Notes under the pieces: generated by a model | The model's input: only the letters and a program-made list of their open reading frames with translations | Database searches by the model: none | What the model was told of the DNA's origin: nothing | DNA from: Haloarcula nitratireducens | GTDB lineage: Archaea; Halobacteriota; Halobacteria; Halobacteriales; Haloarculaceae | Direction of reading: 5' to 3' | Assembly: GCF_019599505.1 (NCBI RefSeq) | Contig: NZ_RKLT01000003.1 | Coordinates: 62,001 to 126,000, forward strand | DNA: 64,000 nt | Shown here: one piece after another, positions 22,314-30,327 of the stretch | Layout of the letters: every line of letters starts with the position of its first letter | Numbering within the stretch: the stretch's first letter is position 1 | Position numbers and translations under genes: made by a program

Positions 22314-22499
22314 ATGTGTCACCACAGAGGCTACACCCCGGAGTGGCGGAGAGAGCGCACCGAGACGACAGCGGACGAGAGAGCGGAGGAAGCGGACGAC
22401 GCCGACGAACTGCCGTCGTTCCTCAACGAGGAAGCGACCGAGGACGCGGAGGTGCTGACCGACGGCGGCGAGGGCGATGCTGCGGACGCCGACGACTGA
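22314..22499 (+). CDS. small acidic hypothetical protein (MCHH type)
   Basis: A 61-residue protein starting MCHHRGYTPEWRRERT and then very acidic (runs of E, D and A). Small proteins with an MCHH start and an acidic tail are widespread in haloarchaea with unknown function. The ATG at 22314 is preferred to one 17 codons upstream because AGGTGA, a plausible ribosome-binding site, ends 7 bases before it at 22301-22306. The Cys and His pair at positions 2-4 might bind metal; that is inference. Confidence 0.6.
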   Translation: MCHHRGYTPEWRRERTETTADERAEEADDADELPSFLNEEATEDAEVLTDGGEGDAADADD

Positions 22500-22601
22500 A
22501 GACGGTGACGACCGCGACGGCTCGCCGTGACCACCCCGTCTTTTCGCCGGTGTACCGCACAGTGAAGTGCGCTCGCGGCGAGACGACTACCAACCCGACA
22601 G

Positions 22602-23858
22602 ATGGAACAGTACGACCAGCTCTATCGACTGTACGAGACCGCGGACACGGAGACGCTGCGGGCCTACCAGGAGTTCGTCGACCTCTTCCCGCCGCTTCGG
22701 ACCCGCGTCGCGCTGGACCGCTGGGAGCGCGTCCGCGAGGAACTCGACGAGCAGAAGGCCGTCATCGCCGAGGAGTTTCCGGTGACGGGCGAGACGTACG
22801 CCGAGATCGCCGCGCGGTTGACGCGCGAGGAGGCCTTCACGGCGCTGGACCTCTACGCGAAGTACGGCCGCTCTGTGAACGTCCTCGTCCTGGACGTCGA
22901 CGAGACGCTCCGGTCGGCCGGCGACACCGACAACGAGATCCCACGCGAGACGCTGTATCTGCTCACGGAGTTCCACGAGCGGGGCGTGCCGATCGTGGTC
23001 TGTACCGGCCAGACGCTGGAGAACGTCAAGGGGTTCCTGATCCAGGGATTAGGCAACGAGGTCGTCTCCTCCGGGTCGGTCAGCATCGTCTACGAGTCCG
23101 GCAACGGCGTCTTCACGCCGAAACACGGCTCCGAGACCAAGCGGTTGCTGTACGAAGACCTCGATTCGGCCGTCGTGGACGTGTTCGACGCCGTGCGGGG
23201 CCGCGTGCTCTCGGAGGCCCCCGACAGCGTCCGCCACGGCTGTCACCTCCAGGGCAACGAGTTCAACGTCACGCTCAAGCCCAACGCCGAGGTCGGCAGC
23301 GAGCCGGCCGTCGAGATCATCGACGAGGCGCTCGGCTACCTCTGTGGCTTAGTCGGCGAAGTGGTCGTCGAGGCCGTCGACGCGTCCGTCGATGACCCCG
23401 CCGCGCTCGCCCGGACCTACTTCGCTCGGGACCCGGAGATAGCGGCCGTCCTCGGCGCTGCCGGTCTCTCGACGGACGCCGACACCGACGACGCTCCCGC
23501 GGCCGTCCTCGACGTCTTCGAGCGCATCGACATCGGCTACTACGAGGGCGACGCCGCCGAACTCGTCAGCCTGGAACTCGACAAGTCCGCGGGCGTCGAA
23601 CGGGCCTTCGAGGTGCTCGACATCGACGACCCGTTCGCGCTGGTGATGGGCGACAGCAAGAGCGACCTCCGCGTTATGGAGTGGGTCGCCGAGAACGACG
23701 CCGGCGTCGCCGCCGCGCCGGACCACGCCTCGACGGCCGTCCTGGACCACGTTCGGAACCGCGACGACCTCGTCTACGAGGCCGGAGAGGCCAGTTCGAT
23801 CCTGAACGTCGTCTACGGGCTGGCGCTGCTCGCGGAGCTGGGCGACCGCCGCTCCTGA
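22602..23858 (+). CDS. HAD-superfamily phosphatase-like protein
   Basis: A 418-residue protein with an N-terminal helical extension (~1-90) and a HAD core. Motif I is VLVLDVDETLRS (Asp98, Asp100), motif II TGQTLENVKG region VVCTGQ, motif III Lys in LELDKSAG, and motif IV VMGDSKSDLRVMEW near residue 350, so all four catalytic motifs are present. The cap between residues ~125 and 320 is of the Cof/SPP type. The substrate, probably a small phosphorylated metabolite, cannot be told. The N-terminal extension looks specific to haloarchaeal members. The ATG at 22602 follows a good acidic-coding start MEQYDQLYRLYE. Confidence 0.8.
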   Translation: MEQYDQLYRLYETADTETLRAYQEFVDLFPPLRTRVALDRWERVREELDEQKAVIAEEFPVTGETYAEIAARLTREEAFTALDLYAKYGRSVNVLVLDVDETLRSAGDTDNEIPRETLYLLTEFHERGVPIVVCTGQTLENVKGFLIQGLGNEVVSSGSVSIVYESGNGVFTPKHGSETKRLLYEDLDSAVVDVFDAVRGRVLSEAPDSVRHGCHLQGNEFNVTLKPNAEVGSEPAVEIIDEALGYLCGLVGEVVVEAVDASVDDPAALARTYFARDPEIAAVLGAAGLSTDADTDDAPAAVLDVFERIDIGYYEGDAAELVSLELDKSAGVERAFEVLDIDDPFALVMGDSKSDLRVMEWVAENDAGVAAAPDHASTAVLDHVRNRDDLVYEAGEASSILNVVYGLALLAELGDRRS

Positions 23859-23948
23859 CTCGGTGAGACCGCGGTTCGTCACCAGATTTCAGCTTCGTGC
23901 GACGCGTCACCACGCAACAGTTAGACGGCTCCGCGCCGAACGCCACCT

Positions 23949-24455
23949 ATGGCGCTCGAACAGGTCTTCCAACAGGTCCCGGATCCGCGCTCGCACACGT
24001 TCCCGGAGTACTCGCTCGGACAAGGTGACCCGGTGCGACCCATCGCGGTCACCGCCGACGAACTGACGGCGCTGCTCGACCTCTACGAGCGGTTCGCCGC
24101 CGTCGATCCGAGCGGCTTCGACAGCAACCCGTTCCTCCGGGCGACGAGCGACTTCCTGAACCAGACCTTCGGGACGACGCTCAAGCGACCGGACGAACAG
24201 TTACACGACGACATCGCGGCGATGCTCAACGACTTCTCGGACGACCTCGGCGGCCGCTCGCCCGGCGTGGTCGACGCGACGCCCGCCCACCATCGGACGC
24301 TCTACTTCTTCCTGACCAGTTGCAAGGCCTACCACCTCGCACCCCATATCCGCTTTTCGCCGGGCGAAGCGGCCGTCCAGACGCTGTACGACGTCTACGA
24401 GCGAGTCAGCGAACAGGAGTTCTACCTGAAGCGACCCGAGACGGTGCTGGAGTGA
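23949..24455 (+). CDS. hypothetical protein
   Basis: A 168-residue, mainly helical, acidic cytosolic protein that I do not recognise. Notable parts are an N-terminal VFQQVPDPRSHTFPEYSLGQGDP, a helical middle with ATSDFLNQTFGTTLKRPDEQLHDDIA, and HHRTLYFFLTSCKAYHLAPHIRF, where clustered His, Cys and Tyr could bind a ligand or metal. No signal peptide or membrane segment. It lies 90 bases after the HAD gene on the same strand and ends at the hairpin-rich spacer. Confidence 0.65.
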   Translation: MALEQVFQQVPDPRSHTFPEYSLGQGDPVRPIAVTADELTALLDLYERFAAVDPSGFDSNPFLRATSDFLNQTFGTTLKRPDEQLHDDIAAMLNDFSDDLGGRSPGVVDATPAHHRTLYFFLTSCKAYHLAPHIRFSPGEAAVQTLYDVYERVSEQEFYLKRPETVLE

Positions 24456-24865
24456 GCGGACGGGACAGTTATCGACTCCGTCGGACGCGCCGATATGGGC
24501 CACTCCCCGACTGTGACGCGACGCTCGGCAGCGGCGTCGTTAGTGCGAAAGCGGACGGCGGCGCGGTGTGAACGGGCATTCACAACGACTGCTGTCGTGA
24601 CAGCTGAAGCGGGTCTACACACCGATTGCACTGCTGTCGTGCAATCGGGTGTGCATTGCCTTTCAATGGCTCCCGTAGCGATCGGTCCCATCGGGGTCCG
24701 CGCCGCCAATATTTCGAATGGCTTGTAGAAGAGACACCCCCTCACTGCGCTTCACTCCTGTGGCGTCTCGGCGATGCGAGAGTCCACGGATATCGTTCTG
24801 CACGATGTTCTTCCAATAGGTCGGCCAAAACCACTACGACTAGACCTACTCTACGGGAGTCCTGA
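24456..24865. other. 410-base hairpin-rich spacer before the exported hydrolase
   Basis: No credible gene is present (a 77-codon frame at 24495 is rich in Ala, Arg and Thr and overlaps the hairpins). The spacer holds three consecutive inverted repeats at 24585-24668 and a fourth, imperfect one joining 24731-24738 with 24762-24769 (GAGACACC against GGCGTCTC). Base composition is lower in GC than flanking genes. Confidence 0.55.
24585..24668. repeat. array of three adjacent hairpins with a 12-base direct repeat
   Basis: Hairpin 1: ACGAC/GTCGT at 24585-24598 with a 4-base loop. Hairpin 2: CACACCGATTGCA at 24618-24630 pairs with TGCAATCGGGTGTG at 24640-24653 through 13 pairs and one bulged G. 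Hairpin 3: CATTG/CAATG at 24654-24668. The 12-mer ACTGCTGTCGTG occurs at 24588-24599 and 24630-24641, in the arms or loops of hairpins 1 and 2. It could be a terminator, an RNA leader, or the end of a small mobile element. Confidence 0.65.
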
Positions 24866-27124
24866 ATGGATAATCACGATAGTTTCGACAGCCCGGGCCG
24901 GTCCACCTCACGAGGTCACCTCTCGCGTCGCCGACTTCTCCAGACAGCCGTCGCCGGGGGGGTGCTCGGCGTCTCGGGGGCACTGACCGAGCCAGCCGTA
25001 GCGAACACTCAGACGGGCCCGAAACCGGGACCAGATGTCCTCTACGAGTCGCCTGCGACGGCCCCGCAGTTCGAGAACGGTCCACCTTGGCGTGCCGAGC
25101 CACTGCTCGTCGCGGGGACGGAGGGATACTCCGCAGGCGAGTACCTGTATCAAGACTACGTCTACGACGACTACGGAGCGAATACGACCGATACGGCCGC
25201 GCCGCCACAACCTGCACCGAACGATGCGTCGGCGTACGGGGAGAACGGAGTGATGTCGGGTGACGTCGTCTACCCGACGGACGCCGAGACGTACCGCCAC
25301 AACTCGGCCGACCTCCTCGAGTTTCGTGCGACGACGAAGGGCGACAGTCTCAGGTACCGCGTGACGCTCAACACGATGACCGAGTCGGGACTCGCCGCCG
25401 CGGCAATCGGTATCGATACCGGCGGGGCGACGGGGGGAAACGAGTGGGGCTACGGCCTCGGCACGCTCGGTGACCTGTCGCTCGACCACGTCGTCGTGAC
25501 GTGGGGTGACGGCGCAGAGCTCGACGGCGAGCCGGTCGACTCGCGGGCCGATCTCGCTCGGAACCAGATCGACGTCACAGTCCCGCTCTCGCCGGGGGAA
25601 GAGACGTGGCGTCACTACCTCGTCGTCGGCCTGTTCGACCCGGAGACGAAGTCGTTCGTCCCCGTCCAAGAACTCCCGGACGAGACACACCCCGGCGGGG
25701 CGCACGCGTCGTCACCACCGCCGGTGTTCAACGTCGGCTTCCGATTCGACGAACCCGCCGGCGCACCCAATGTTGACCGCGAAACTGGCGAAACACAACT
25801 CGAAGAGGCGACGGAAACCGAATCCCGCGGTATCGGCTACGGCCACTGGCGTGACCACGCACAGGCGACGGCACTCGCCGCCCGGGACATCAGCGAGTTC
25901 CACGCCGACATCGACTTCGCCAAGGTGCGGACGAAGGTTGAGGACCGTCGGCTCCCCGAGACGGGCTTCCAGACGCGTCTGTACGCGTCGCATTACGACC
26001 TCGGGACGGGAGTCGACGCAGAGAACGATGTGCTTCGGGGCCGAGTCCAACAGTACGGGTTGTACGTCCCCGAGAGCTACGACCCGGAGACGCCGGTTCC
26101 GATGCACCTGCATCTCCACTCTCTCGGGTCGACGTACAGCGAGTACCCGACCCTCAGCCCGAACCTCCTCCGACAACTCGGTGAACAGCGCGATGCGCTC
26201 GTCCTCACCCCGCACGGGCGGGGACCTGCGGGGTGGTACCTCGACGAGGCCGAACTCGACGTTTTCGAGGCGTGGGGCGACGTTCGCTCGCGGTTCGCCG
26301 TCGACTCCGACCACGTGACGCTCGGCGGGTACTCGATGGGGGCGTTCGGGACGTTCCGGCTCGGCGGACAGTATCCGGACCTGTTCGCGCGTGCGTTCGC
26401 CGTCTCCGGTGGCGCGTTCGAAGCCGAGACGTACGAGGGAAGCACGACACGGTACCTCGATGGCTTCCGCAACCTCCCCGTTCGAATGTGGAACGGAGGG
26501 GCCGACAAGCTCGTTCCGGCACCGGTTTTCACGGCGACGGAGGAACGACTGAGAGAACTCGGCTACCGTCACGAACTCGACGTGTTCCCCGAGTACGACC
26601 ACTTCACCTTCGCCTTCCGCGACGAGTGGGGTCCAGCCCGCGACTTCCTCGGTGACGCGACGGTGCCGAGACACCCCTGGCGCGTGGTGTACCCACTGGT
26701 TCCTGAGTACGACGCCGAAGAGTTCGGGCTCGTTCACGATGGAGCCTACTGGGTGTCGGATGCGACTGTCGCCGCCGGCGCGGAATCTGGCCGCGTCGAC
26801 GCTCGGTCCCGTGCGTTCGGTGAGGGCCCACCAATCGAAGCGGACTACGAGCGCGACGGCACCGAGCCGACGCCGCACGTCAAGCGCGGCACCGCGTGGA
26901 AGGAGCCGATTACGAACCCGCCAGCCGAGAATGCGCTCGAGCTGACCTTGGAGGGAGTCTCCCACGTGACGGTGTGGGTCGAAGATGCCGGGCTGGACCC
27001 CACAGAGGCGATTCGCGTGCGTGTCGATTCGACCCACCCAGTCGAGGTTACATTGGCGACGTCTAACGACCGAACACCCCTCTCCTTCGAGGCGGGCGAG
27101 TCAGAGAGACAGGTCACACTCTGA
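24866..27124 (+). CDS. Tat-exported alpha/beta-hydrolase (esterase-like) with N-terminal beta domain
   Basis: A 752-residue extracellular enzyme. The twin-arginine signal is LSRRRLLQTAVAGGVLG with a start MDNHDSFDSPG at 24866. Residues ~60-290 form a beta domain (DLLEFRATTKGDSLRYRVTL; VSPGEE-type strands) resembling glucodextranase C-terminal or DOMON-like carbohydrate modules. Residues ~380-600 are the hydrolase: HLHLHSLGS, nucleophile Ser490 in GGYSMGAFG, Asp547 in NGGADKLVP and His579 in EYDHFTF, a complete triad as in prolyl-oligopeptidase/PHB-depolymerase-like esterases. A C-terminal beta domain (~640-752) ends the protein. The natural ester is unknown. Codon use is slightly less GC-rich than the neighbours. 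Confidence 0.85.
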   Translation: MDNHDSFDSPGRSTSRGHLSRRRLLQTAVAGGVLGVSGALTEPAVANTQTGPKPGPDVLYESPATAPQFENGPPWRAEPLLVAGTEGYSAGEYLYQDYVYDDYGANTTDTAAPPQPAPNDASAYGENGVMSGDVVYPTDAETYRHNSADLLEFRATTKGDSLRYRVTLNTMTESGLAAAAIGIDTGGATGGNEWGYGLGTLGDLSLDHVVVTWGDGAELDGEPVDSRADLARNQIDVTVPLSPGEETWRHYLVVGLFDPETKSFVPVQELPDETHPGGAHASSPPPVFNVGFRFDEPAGAPNVDRETGETQLEEATETESRGIGYGHWRDHAQATALAARDISEFHADIDFAKVRTKVEDRRLPETGFQTRLYASHYDLGTGVDAENDVLRGRVQQYGLYVPESYDPETPVPMHLHLHSLGSTYSEYPTLSPNLLRQLGEQRDALVLTPHGRGPAGWYLDEAELDVFEAWGDVRSRFAVDSDHVTLGGYSMGAFGTFRLGGQYPDLFARAFAVSGGAFEAETYEGSTTRYLDGFRNLPVRMWNGGADKLVPAPVFTATEERLRELGYRHELDVFPEYDHFTFAFRDEWGPARDFLGDATVPRHPWRVVYPLVPEYDAEEFGLVHDGAYWVSDATVAAGAESGRVDARSRAFGEGPPIEADYERDGTEPTPHVKRGTAWKEPITNPPAENALELTLEGVSHVTVWVEDAGLDPTEAIRVRVDSTHPVEVTLATSNDRTPLSFEAGESERQVTL

Positions 27125-27215
27125 CCGTCGCGTTGTTGGGTGGCTCTTCGCGTGGTGGGCGTCCGTGGACGCGACAGCCACGACACATATCAGCGTGGAC
27201 GGCGAACGACGGGGT

Positions 27216-27716
27216 ATGCCACTCGACGTGCCGGTTCCGGACCCGCCGTCGCTGCGCGGGCCACAGCCACGGGGCGAGTACGAGGCCATCGACAACCCGG
27301 TCGAGGACCCCGAGGACGACTATCGGAGGGAGGAGATCGAGGGGTTCCTCGAGTCGGGCGCGTGGGCCGACGCCTTCGAGGAGTGGACGACACAGACCAG
27401 TCTGACCGAGGAGGACTTCGCCGTCGTCACGGAGTACGACCTCGTCGAGCAGTTGGACTTCTACTGGGACCCCGGCGTGGACGAAGTGGGGTACCGGTCG
27501 CCGACGCTCCCCGAGGAAGCCGAGGACGAGGCCGACCTCGACGCCGGCGAGGCCGACGAGATCGAGATCGAGATCGACTCGCTGGGCCGCGTCGTCACGG
27601 AGATGCTCGAAAACGACTACCTCCGCCGGGAAGACGAGACGTTCGGCTTCTTCGCCGACGACGCGCCGGAGGAGACCTTCGATTACGAGGACGACGACTT
27701 AGGCGAGGGGCTGTAG
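27216..27716 (+). CDS. acidic hypothetical protein (haloarchaeal)
   Basis: A 166-residue, very acidic cytosolic protein. It begins MPLDVPVPDPPSLRGPQPRG and continues with a helical ALEEWT-like stretch (GFLESGAWADAFEEWTTQT), then two runs of alternating D and E (EDEADLDAGEADEIEIEID). No motif or family recognised. The ATG at 27216 is preferred over the open frame upstream, which overlaps the hydrolase end in another reading frame. It is 91 bases downstream of the hydrolase stop. Confidence 0.65.
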   Translation: MPLDVPVPDPPSLRGPQPRGEYEAIDNPVEDPEDDYRREEIEGFLESGAWADAFEEWTTQTSLTEEDFAVVTEYDLVEQLDFYWDPGVDEVGYRSPTLPEEAEDEADLDAGEADEIEIEIDSLGRVVTEMLENDYLRREDETFGFFADDAPEETFDYEDDDLGEGL

Positions 27717-27783
27717 GGGGCGGACAGTCGGGCACGTCTGCGCTGAAAGAGCGGGTTCCGCGGCGACTATCCGATTGTATTCG

Positions 27784-27795
27784 TAAGTAATAATT
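27784..27795 (+). promoter_or_regulatory. TATA box for the DUF7344-like gene
   Basis: TAAGTAATAATT is centred about 29 bases before the ATG at 27820 and favours that ATG over the GTG at 27802 as start of a leaderless message. Confidence 0.45.
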
Positions 27796-27819
27796 GGGGG
27801 TGTGGCCTCGCTTTCGACA

Positions 27820-28218
27820 ATGGACGGCGAACGCGGACGCGAAGCGTTAGAGTCGATACTGACCGACCGGCGGCGGCGCTATCTGCTCTACTGCCTCCAC
27901 CTCCACTCGACGCCGCAGTCACTGCCCAGTATCGCCGATCAGGTCACGGTCTGGGAGACCGGCGGCCCGGCGACCGAACGACTCGACGAGCGCCTCGAGA
28001 TCTACATGTCGCTCTATCACGATCACCTCCCGGAACTCGTCGCAGCCGACGTCGTGACGTATCGACAGACCGAGGACGCCGTGGACTGGGACGGACGCGT
28101 CACCCCGGAACGGCTCGACTCGCGTCTCGAACGGCGGCTGTGTGAGGAGCTCGACGCGCTGCTGGATGCCGAGACCTGTACGTTCGACTGTGACGACCGC
28201 GGGGACGTAGAGCCGTGA
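27820..28218 (+). CDS. DUF7344-like winged-helix protein
   Basis: A 132-residue protein of the haloarchaeal DUF7344 type, a winged-helix DNA-binding fold: ALESILTDRRRRYLLYCLHLH is the first helix block, then SLPSIADQVTVWETG, LDERLEIYMSLYHDHLPELVAADVVTYRQTEDAVDWDG with the wing, and a C-terminal helical tail. The same helix pattern (NRRRRYTLHYL...LSDLAEQVAAWEN) occurs in the 208-residue protein at 44623-45249. Likely a transcription regulator; targets unknown. A GTG at 27802 is an alternative start. Three Cys residues near the C-terminus (CEE...CTFDCDD) could bind metal. Confidence 0.75.
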   Translation: MDGERGREALESILTDRRRRYLLYCLHLHSTPQSLPSIADQVTVWETGGPATERLDERLEIYMSLYHDHLPELVAADVVTYRQTEDAVDWDGRVTPERLDSRLERRLCEELDALLDAETCTFDCDDRGDVEP

Positions 28219-28256
28219 CAACGTTCTTTCGGCTTCGTCCCCTATCCGAATACACA

Positions 28257-28547
28257 GTGTCAGACGAAGACCCGTTCGACGATCTCGACATCCCGGAAGA
28301 CCCGACTGCGGACCTCGACCGCGCGACGCAGCGGCTCACGGTCCGCACGGAGGAGCGCCGCTACGGCAAGAAGATGGTGCTCGTCGAGGGGTTCGAAGAC
28401 GAGGGCGACGTCCAGGACCTCGCTTCGGACCTGAAATCCTCGCTCGGCACCGGCGGAACCGTCAAGGACGGACGCATCGAGCTCCAGGGCGACCACGCGG
28501 AGCGCGTCCGGGACCTCCTCGAATCGAAGGGGTATCAGATAGCCTGA
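28257..28547 (+). CDS. SUI1/eIF1-family translation initiation factor
   Basis: A 96-residue eIF1-like protein. The SUI1 core is LTVRTEERRYGKKMVLVEGFEDEGDVQDLASDLKSSLGTGGTVKDGRIELQGDHAERVRDLLESKGY, with the conserved basic RYGKKM and GTGGTVKDGRIELQGDH segments that contact the ribosomal P site. The start is a GTG at 28257 giving MSDEDPFDDL; an open frame upstream adds 14 non-coding residues. It monitors start-codon selection in archaea. It immediately precedes the origin repeats and is convergent with orc1. Confidence 0.92.
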   Translation: MSDEDPFDDLDIPEDPTADLDRATQRLTVRTEERRYGKKMVLVEGFEDEGDVQDLASDLKSSLGTGGTVKDGRIELQGDHAERVRDLLESKGYQIA

Positions 28548-28604
28548 CGCAGAGCGGCAGACCCCTTCGAGAATTGCGGTACGGCAGGCGAGCCGCCGCG
28601 ATTC

Positions 28605-28626
28605 GTAACAGCGGAACCGGTGGGGT
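28605..28626 (+). repeat. origin recognition box 1 (downstream group)
   Basis: GTAACAGCGGAACCGGTGGGGT, the ORB type with a G-string at its 3' end; identical over 22 bases to the copy at 28636. Confidence 0.8.
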
Positions 28627-28635
28627 AGAAAGTCA

Positions 28636-28657
28636 GTAACAGCGGAACCGGTGGGGT
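28636..28657 (+). repeat. origin recognition box 2 (downstream group)
   Basis: Same 22-base sequence as box 1, 31 bases further on; its end joins the 35-base tandem repeat. Confidence 0.8.
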
Positions 28658-28720
28658 CGTGAAAGTGTCGCTAACGCTTGAACCGGTGGGGTCGTGAAAG
28701 TGTCGCTAACGCTTGAACCG
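28651..28720 (+). repeat. perfect tandem duplication of 35 bases inside the ORB group
   Basis: Bases 28651-28685 and 28686-28720 are identical (each begins GTGGGGTCGTGAAAGTGTCG and ends AACGCTTGAACCG). The duplication multiplies a variant box. Confidence 0.9.
28670..28692 (+). repeat. origin recognition box 3, variant (downstream group)
   Basis: GCTAACGCTTGAACCGGTGGGGT keeps the TAAC start, GAACCGG core and G-string of box 1 but has CTT in place of AG in the middle. Confidence 0.6.
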
Positions 28721-28725
28721 ATGGA
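28705..28725 (+). repeat. origin recognition box 4, degenerate (downstream group)
   Basis: GCTAACGCTTGAACCGATGGA matches box 3 for 16 bases but lost the G-string. Confidence 0.45.
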
Positions 28726-28764
28726 TCGCGCCACCGGCGCTACCCCCGGGGTCGGAGCGGGGGG

Positions 28765-29952
28765 TCAAGGCGTCGTCTCGAGGAGCTCGGATAGCCCGGT
28801 TTTCACCGACGAGATCGACTGTTCGAGTTCGTGTTCCTTGTACTTGCCGCCCCCCTTTCCGCGGTTGTACTCCGTCGACGAGATGATGCCGAGTTGATCG
28901 AGTTCGCCCAGGTAGTCGCGGACGGACCGTTCCGAGACGGGGTCCACGCCCTCCTCGATGGCGACCCGTTCGTACGCGCTGAGGATGTCCTTCGTCCGCG
29001 CGGGCGTGTCGCCCCGTTCGGCGAGCAGCGTCACTGCGTAGAGGACGAACTGGCCGTGGTTGGAGTAGTTCCGGATCCCCTCGACGACCTGGTCCGTCTG
29101 GAGGCGCTGTCGAGCGCGACGGACGTGCGATTCCGTGACGAGTTCCCCGTTGTTCTCGCGGGCCAGGTCGCCGGCCTCCAGCAGCAGGTCCAGCGCCTGC
29201 CGGGCGTCCCCGGAGTCTTTCGCGCCGTAGGCCGCGCACATCTCGACGACGCCGTCGTCCAGCACGTCGTCTCTGAACGCCACGGCCTCTCGCTGCTGGA
29301 GGACCAGTTGCAGTTCTCGGGCGTCGTACGCCGAGAAGGAGACCTCCTTCTCGCAGAGACTGGAGCGGACCTTCGAGGAGAGCTGGTTGCGGAAGTCGAG
29401 GTCGTTCGAGATCCCGATGACGCCGAGCTTGGCGTCGGTGACGTCGCCGTTGGAGCGGGCGCGCGGCAGTTTGTAGAGCAGCGAGTCGTCCCGGATGTGG
29501 TCGACCTCGTCCAAGACGATCAAGACAGTTCCGCCCACCCGATCGAGTTCGTCGAACAGGAACTGGTAGACCGACGCCTGCGGGTAGCCGGTGTTGGAGA
29601 TCTGGTCGGCCGGGTCCCGGAGTTCGTTGACCAGCGCGACGGCGACCTGGTAGCTCGAGTTGAGCCCGTCGCAGTTGATCTCGATCGTGTGGAGGTTCAG
29701 TTCCGGGACCGGTTCGGCGTCGCGTTCGAGCGCCTGGAGGAGATAGCGCGTGGCGGCGGTCTTGCCGACGCCGCTCTTACCGTATAGAAAGATATTCGAG
29801 GGGCTCTCGCCGTTGATCACCGGCTGGAGCGCCGCGTGGAACCGTTCGAGTTCCTCGTCGCGGCCGACGAGCTCGTCGGGCGTCCACTCCTCTAAGAGGG
29901 CCTCTCGCCGCTCGAAGATCGCAGACGTCGGTGAGAACGTGATATCCGTCAT
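28765..29952 (-). CDS. orc1: Orc1/Cdc6 replication initiator
   Basis: A 395-residue origin-binding AAA+ initiator that recognises ORB repeats and recruits the MCM helicase. It shows Walker A YGKSGVGKTAATRYLL (Gly58-Thr65), Walker B VLIVLDEVDHI, sensor 1 VIGISND, sensor 2 GDARQALDLLLEAG and a C-terminal winged helix (SERSVRDYLGELDQLGIIS). The start at 29952 (MTDITFSPTSAIF) is one of several in-frame options; the open frame continues 52 codons into the ORB repeats, which is not coding. A TATA box at 29978-29985 fits a leaderless message from this ATG. Boxes lie on both flanks, so it is the dedicated initiator of this origin. Confidence 0.97.
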   Translation of the reverse strand: MTDITFSPTSAIFERREALLEEWTPDELVGRDEELERFHAALQPVINGESPSNIFLYGKSGVGKTAATRYLLQALERDAEPVPELNLHTIEINCDGLNSSYQVAVALVNELRDPADQISNTGYPQASVYQFLFDELDRVGGTVLIVLDEVDHIRDDSLLYKLPRARSNGDVTDAKLGVIGISNDLDFRNQLSSKVRSSLCEKEVSFSAYDARELQLVLQQREAVAFRDDVLDDGVVEMCAAYGAKDSGDARQALDLLLEAGDLARENNGELVTESHVRRARQRLQTDQVVEGIRNYSNHGQFVLYAVTLLAERGDTPARTKDILSAYERVAIEEGVDPVSERSVRDYLGELDQLGIISSTEYNRGKGGGKYKEHELEQSISSVKTGLSELLETTP

Positions 29953-29977
29953 CCACCACAGGGTGAGCGGTGTAGCG

Positions 29978-29985
29978 GTATTAAC
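29978..29985 (-). promoter_or_regulatory. TATA box of orc1, abutting an ORB half-site
   Basis: On the minus strand GTTAATAC lies about 29 bases before the start codon at 29952. It touches the truncated ORB at 29985-30002, so bound Orc1 could block TBP and regulate its own gene. Confidence 0.5.
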
Positions 29986-30002
29986 CTTCGGTTCCGCTGT
30001 TT
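29985..30002 (-). repeat. ORB half-site at the orc1 promoter
   Basis: On the minus strand AACAGCGGAACCGAAGG: core preserved, G-string replaced by GAAGG. A further degenerate TAACAACGGAA follows at 30001-30011. Confidence 0.55.
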
Positions 30003-30032
30003 CCGTTGTTACGGATGTTTTATATGTAACCG

Positions 30033-30053
30033 ACCCCACCGCTTCCGCTGTTA
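30033..30053 (-). repeat. origin recognition box (upstream group, reverse)
   Basis: On the minus strand TAACAGCGGAAGCGGTGGGGT, full length with G-string. Confidence 0.8.
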
Positions 30054-30106
30054 GGGAGTGACAGAGCGTAGATCTCGAGAGAGAAAGGGAAAGACGGTAC
30101 ACACCC

Positions 30107-30127
30107 ACCCCACCGCTTCCGCTGTTA
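30107..30127 (-). repeat. origin recognition box (upstream group, reverse)
   Basis: On the minus strand TAACAGCGGAAGCGGTGGGGT, identical to the box at 30033 and followed by a further GG. Confidence 0.8.
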
Positions 30128-30304
30128 GCGGGGGATGGGGACGACTATCGGAGAGAGGAAGACGAGATCCGTGATCGGCTCGCAGTCGGCTATGTTTCCA
30201 CCCCGGATAGGTAAGTTCAAGTGGCTGCTCTAGAAACGGTATCCGCACGTCGTTCTCCACCGAACGATACCACACCCCCTCTGGGGTGGGGCTACTCGTT
30301 CCCC

Positions 30305-30327
30305 GCTAACAGCGGAACCAGTGGGGT
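30305..30327 (+). repeat. origin recognition box (upstream group, forward)
   Basis: GCTAACAGCGGAACCAGTGGGGT, opposed to the boxes at 30033 and 30107, with the G-string pointing toward mutS. Confidence 0.8.

Noticed and set aside
24495..24728. 77-codon frame in the hairpin spacer
   Set aside because: Low acidity and overlap with stems of three hairpins argue against coding.
27802..27819. GTG start for the DUF7344-like gene
   Set aside because: The TATA spacing fits the ATG at 27820 better, and the extra residues precede the domain without similarity.
30051..30275. 74-codon frame in the origin region
   Set aside because: It runs through the ORB repeats and has no coding-like acidity.
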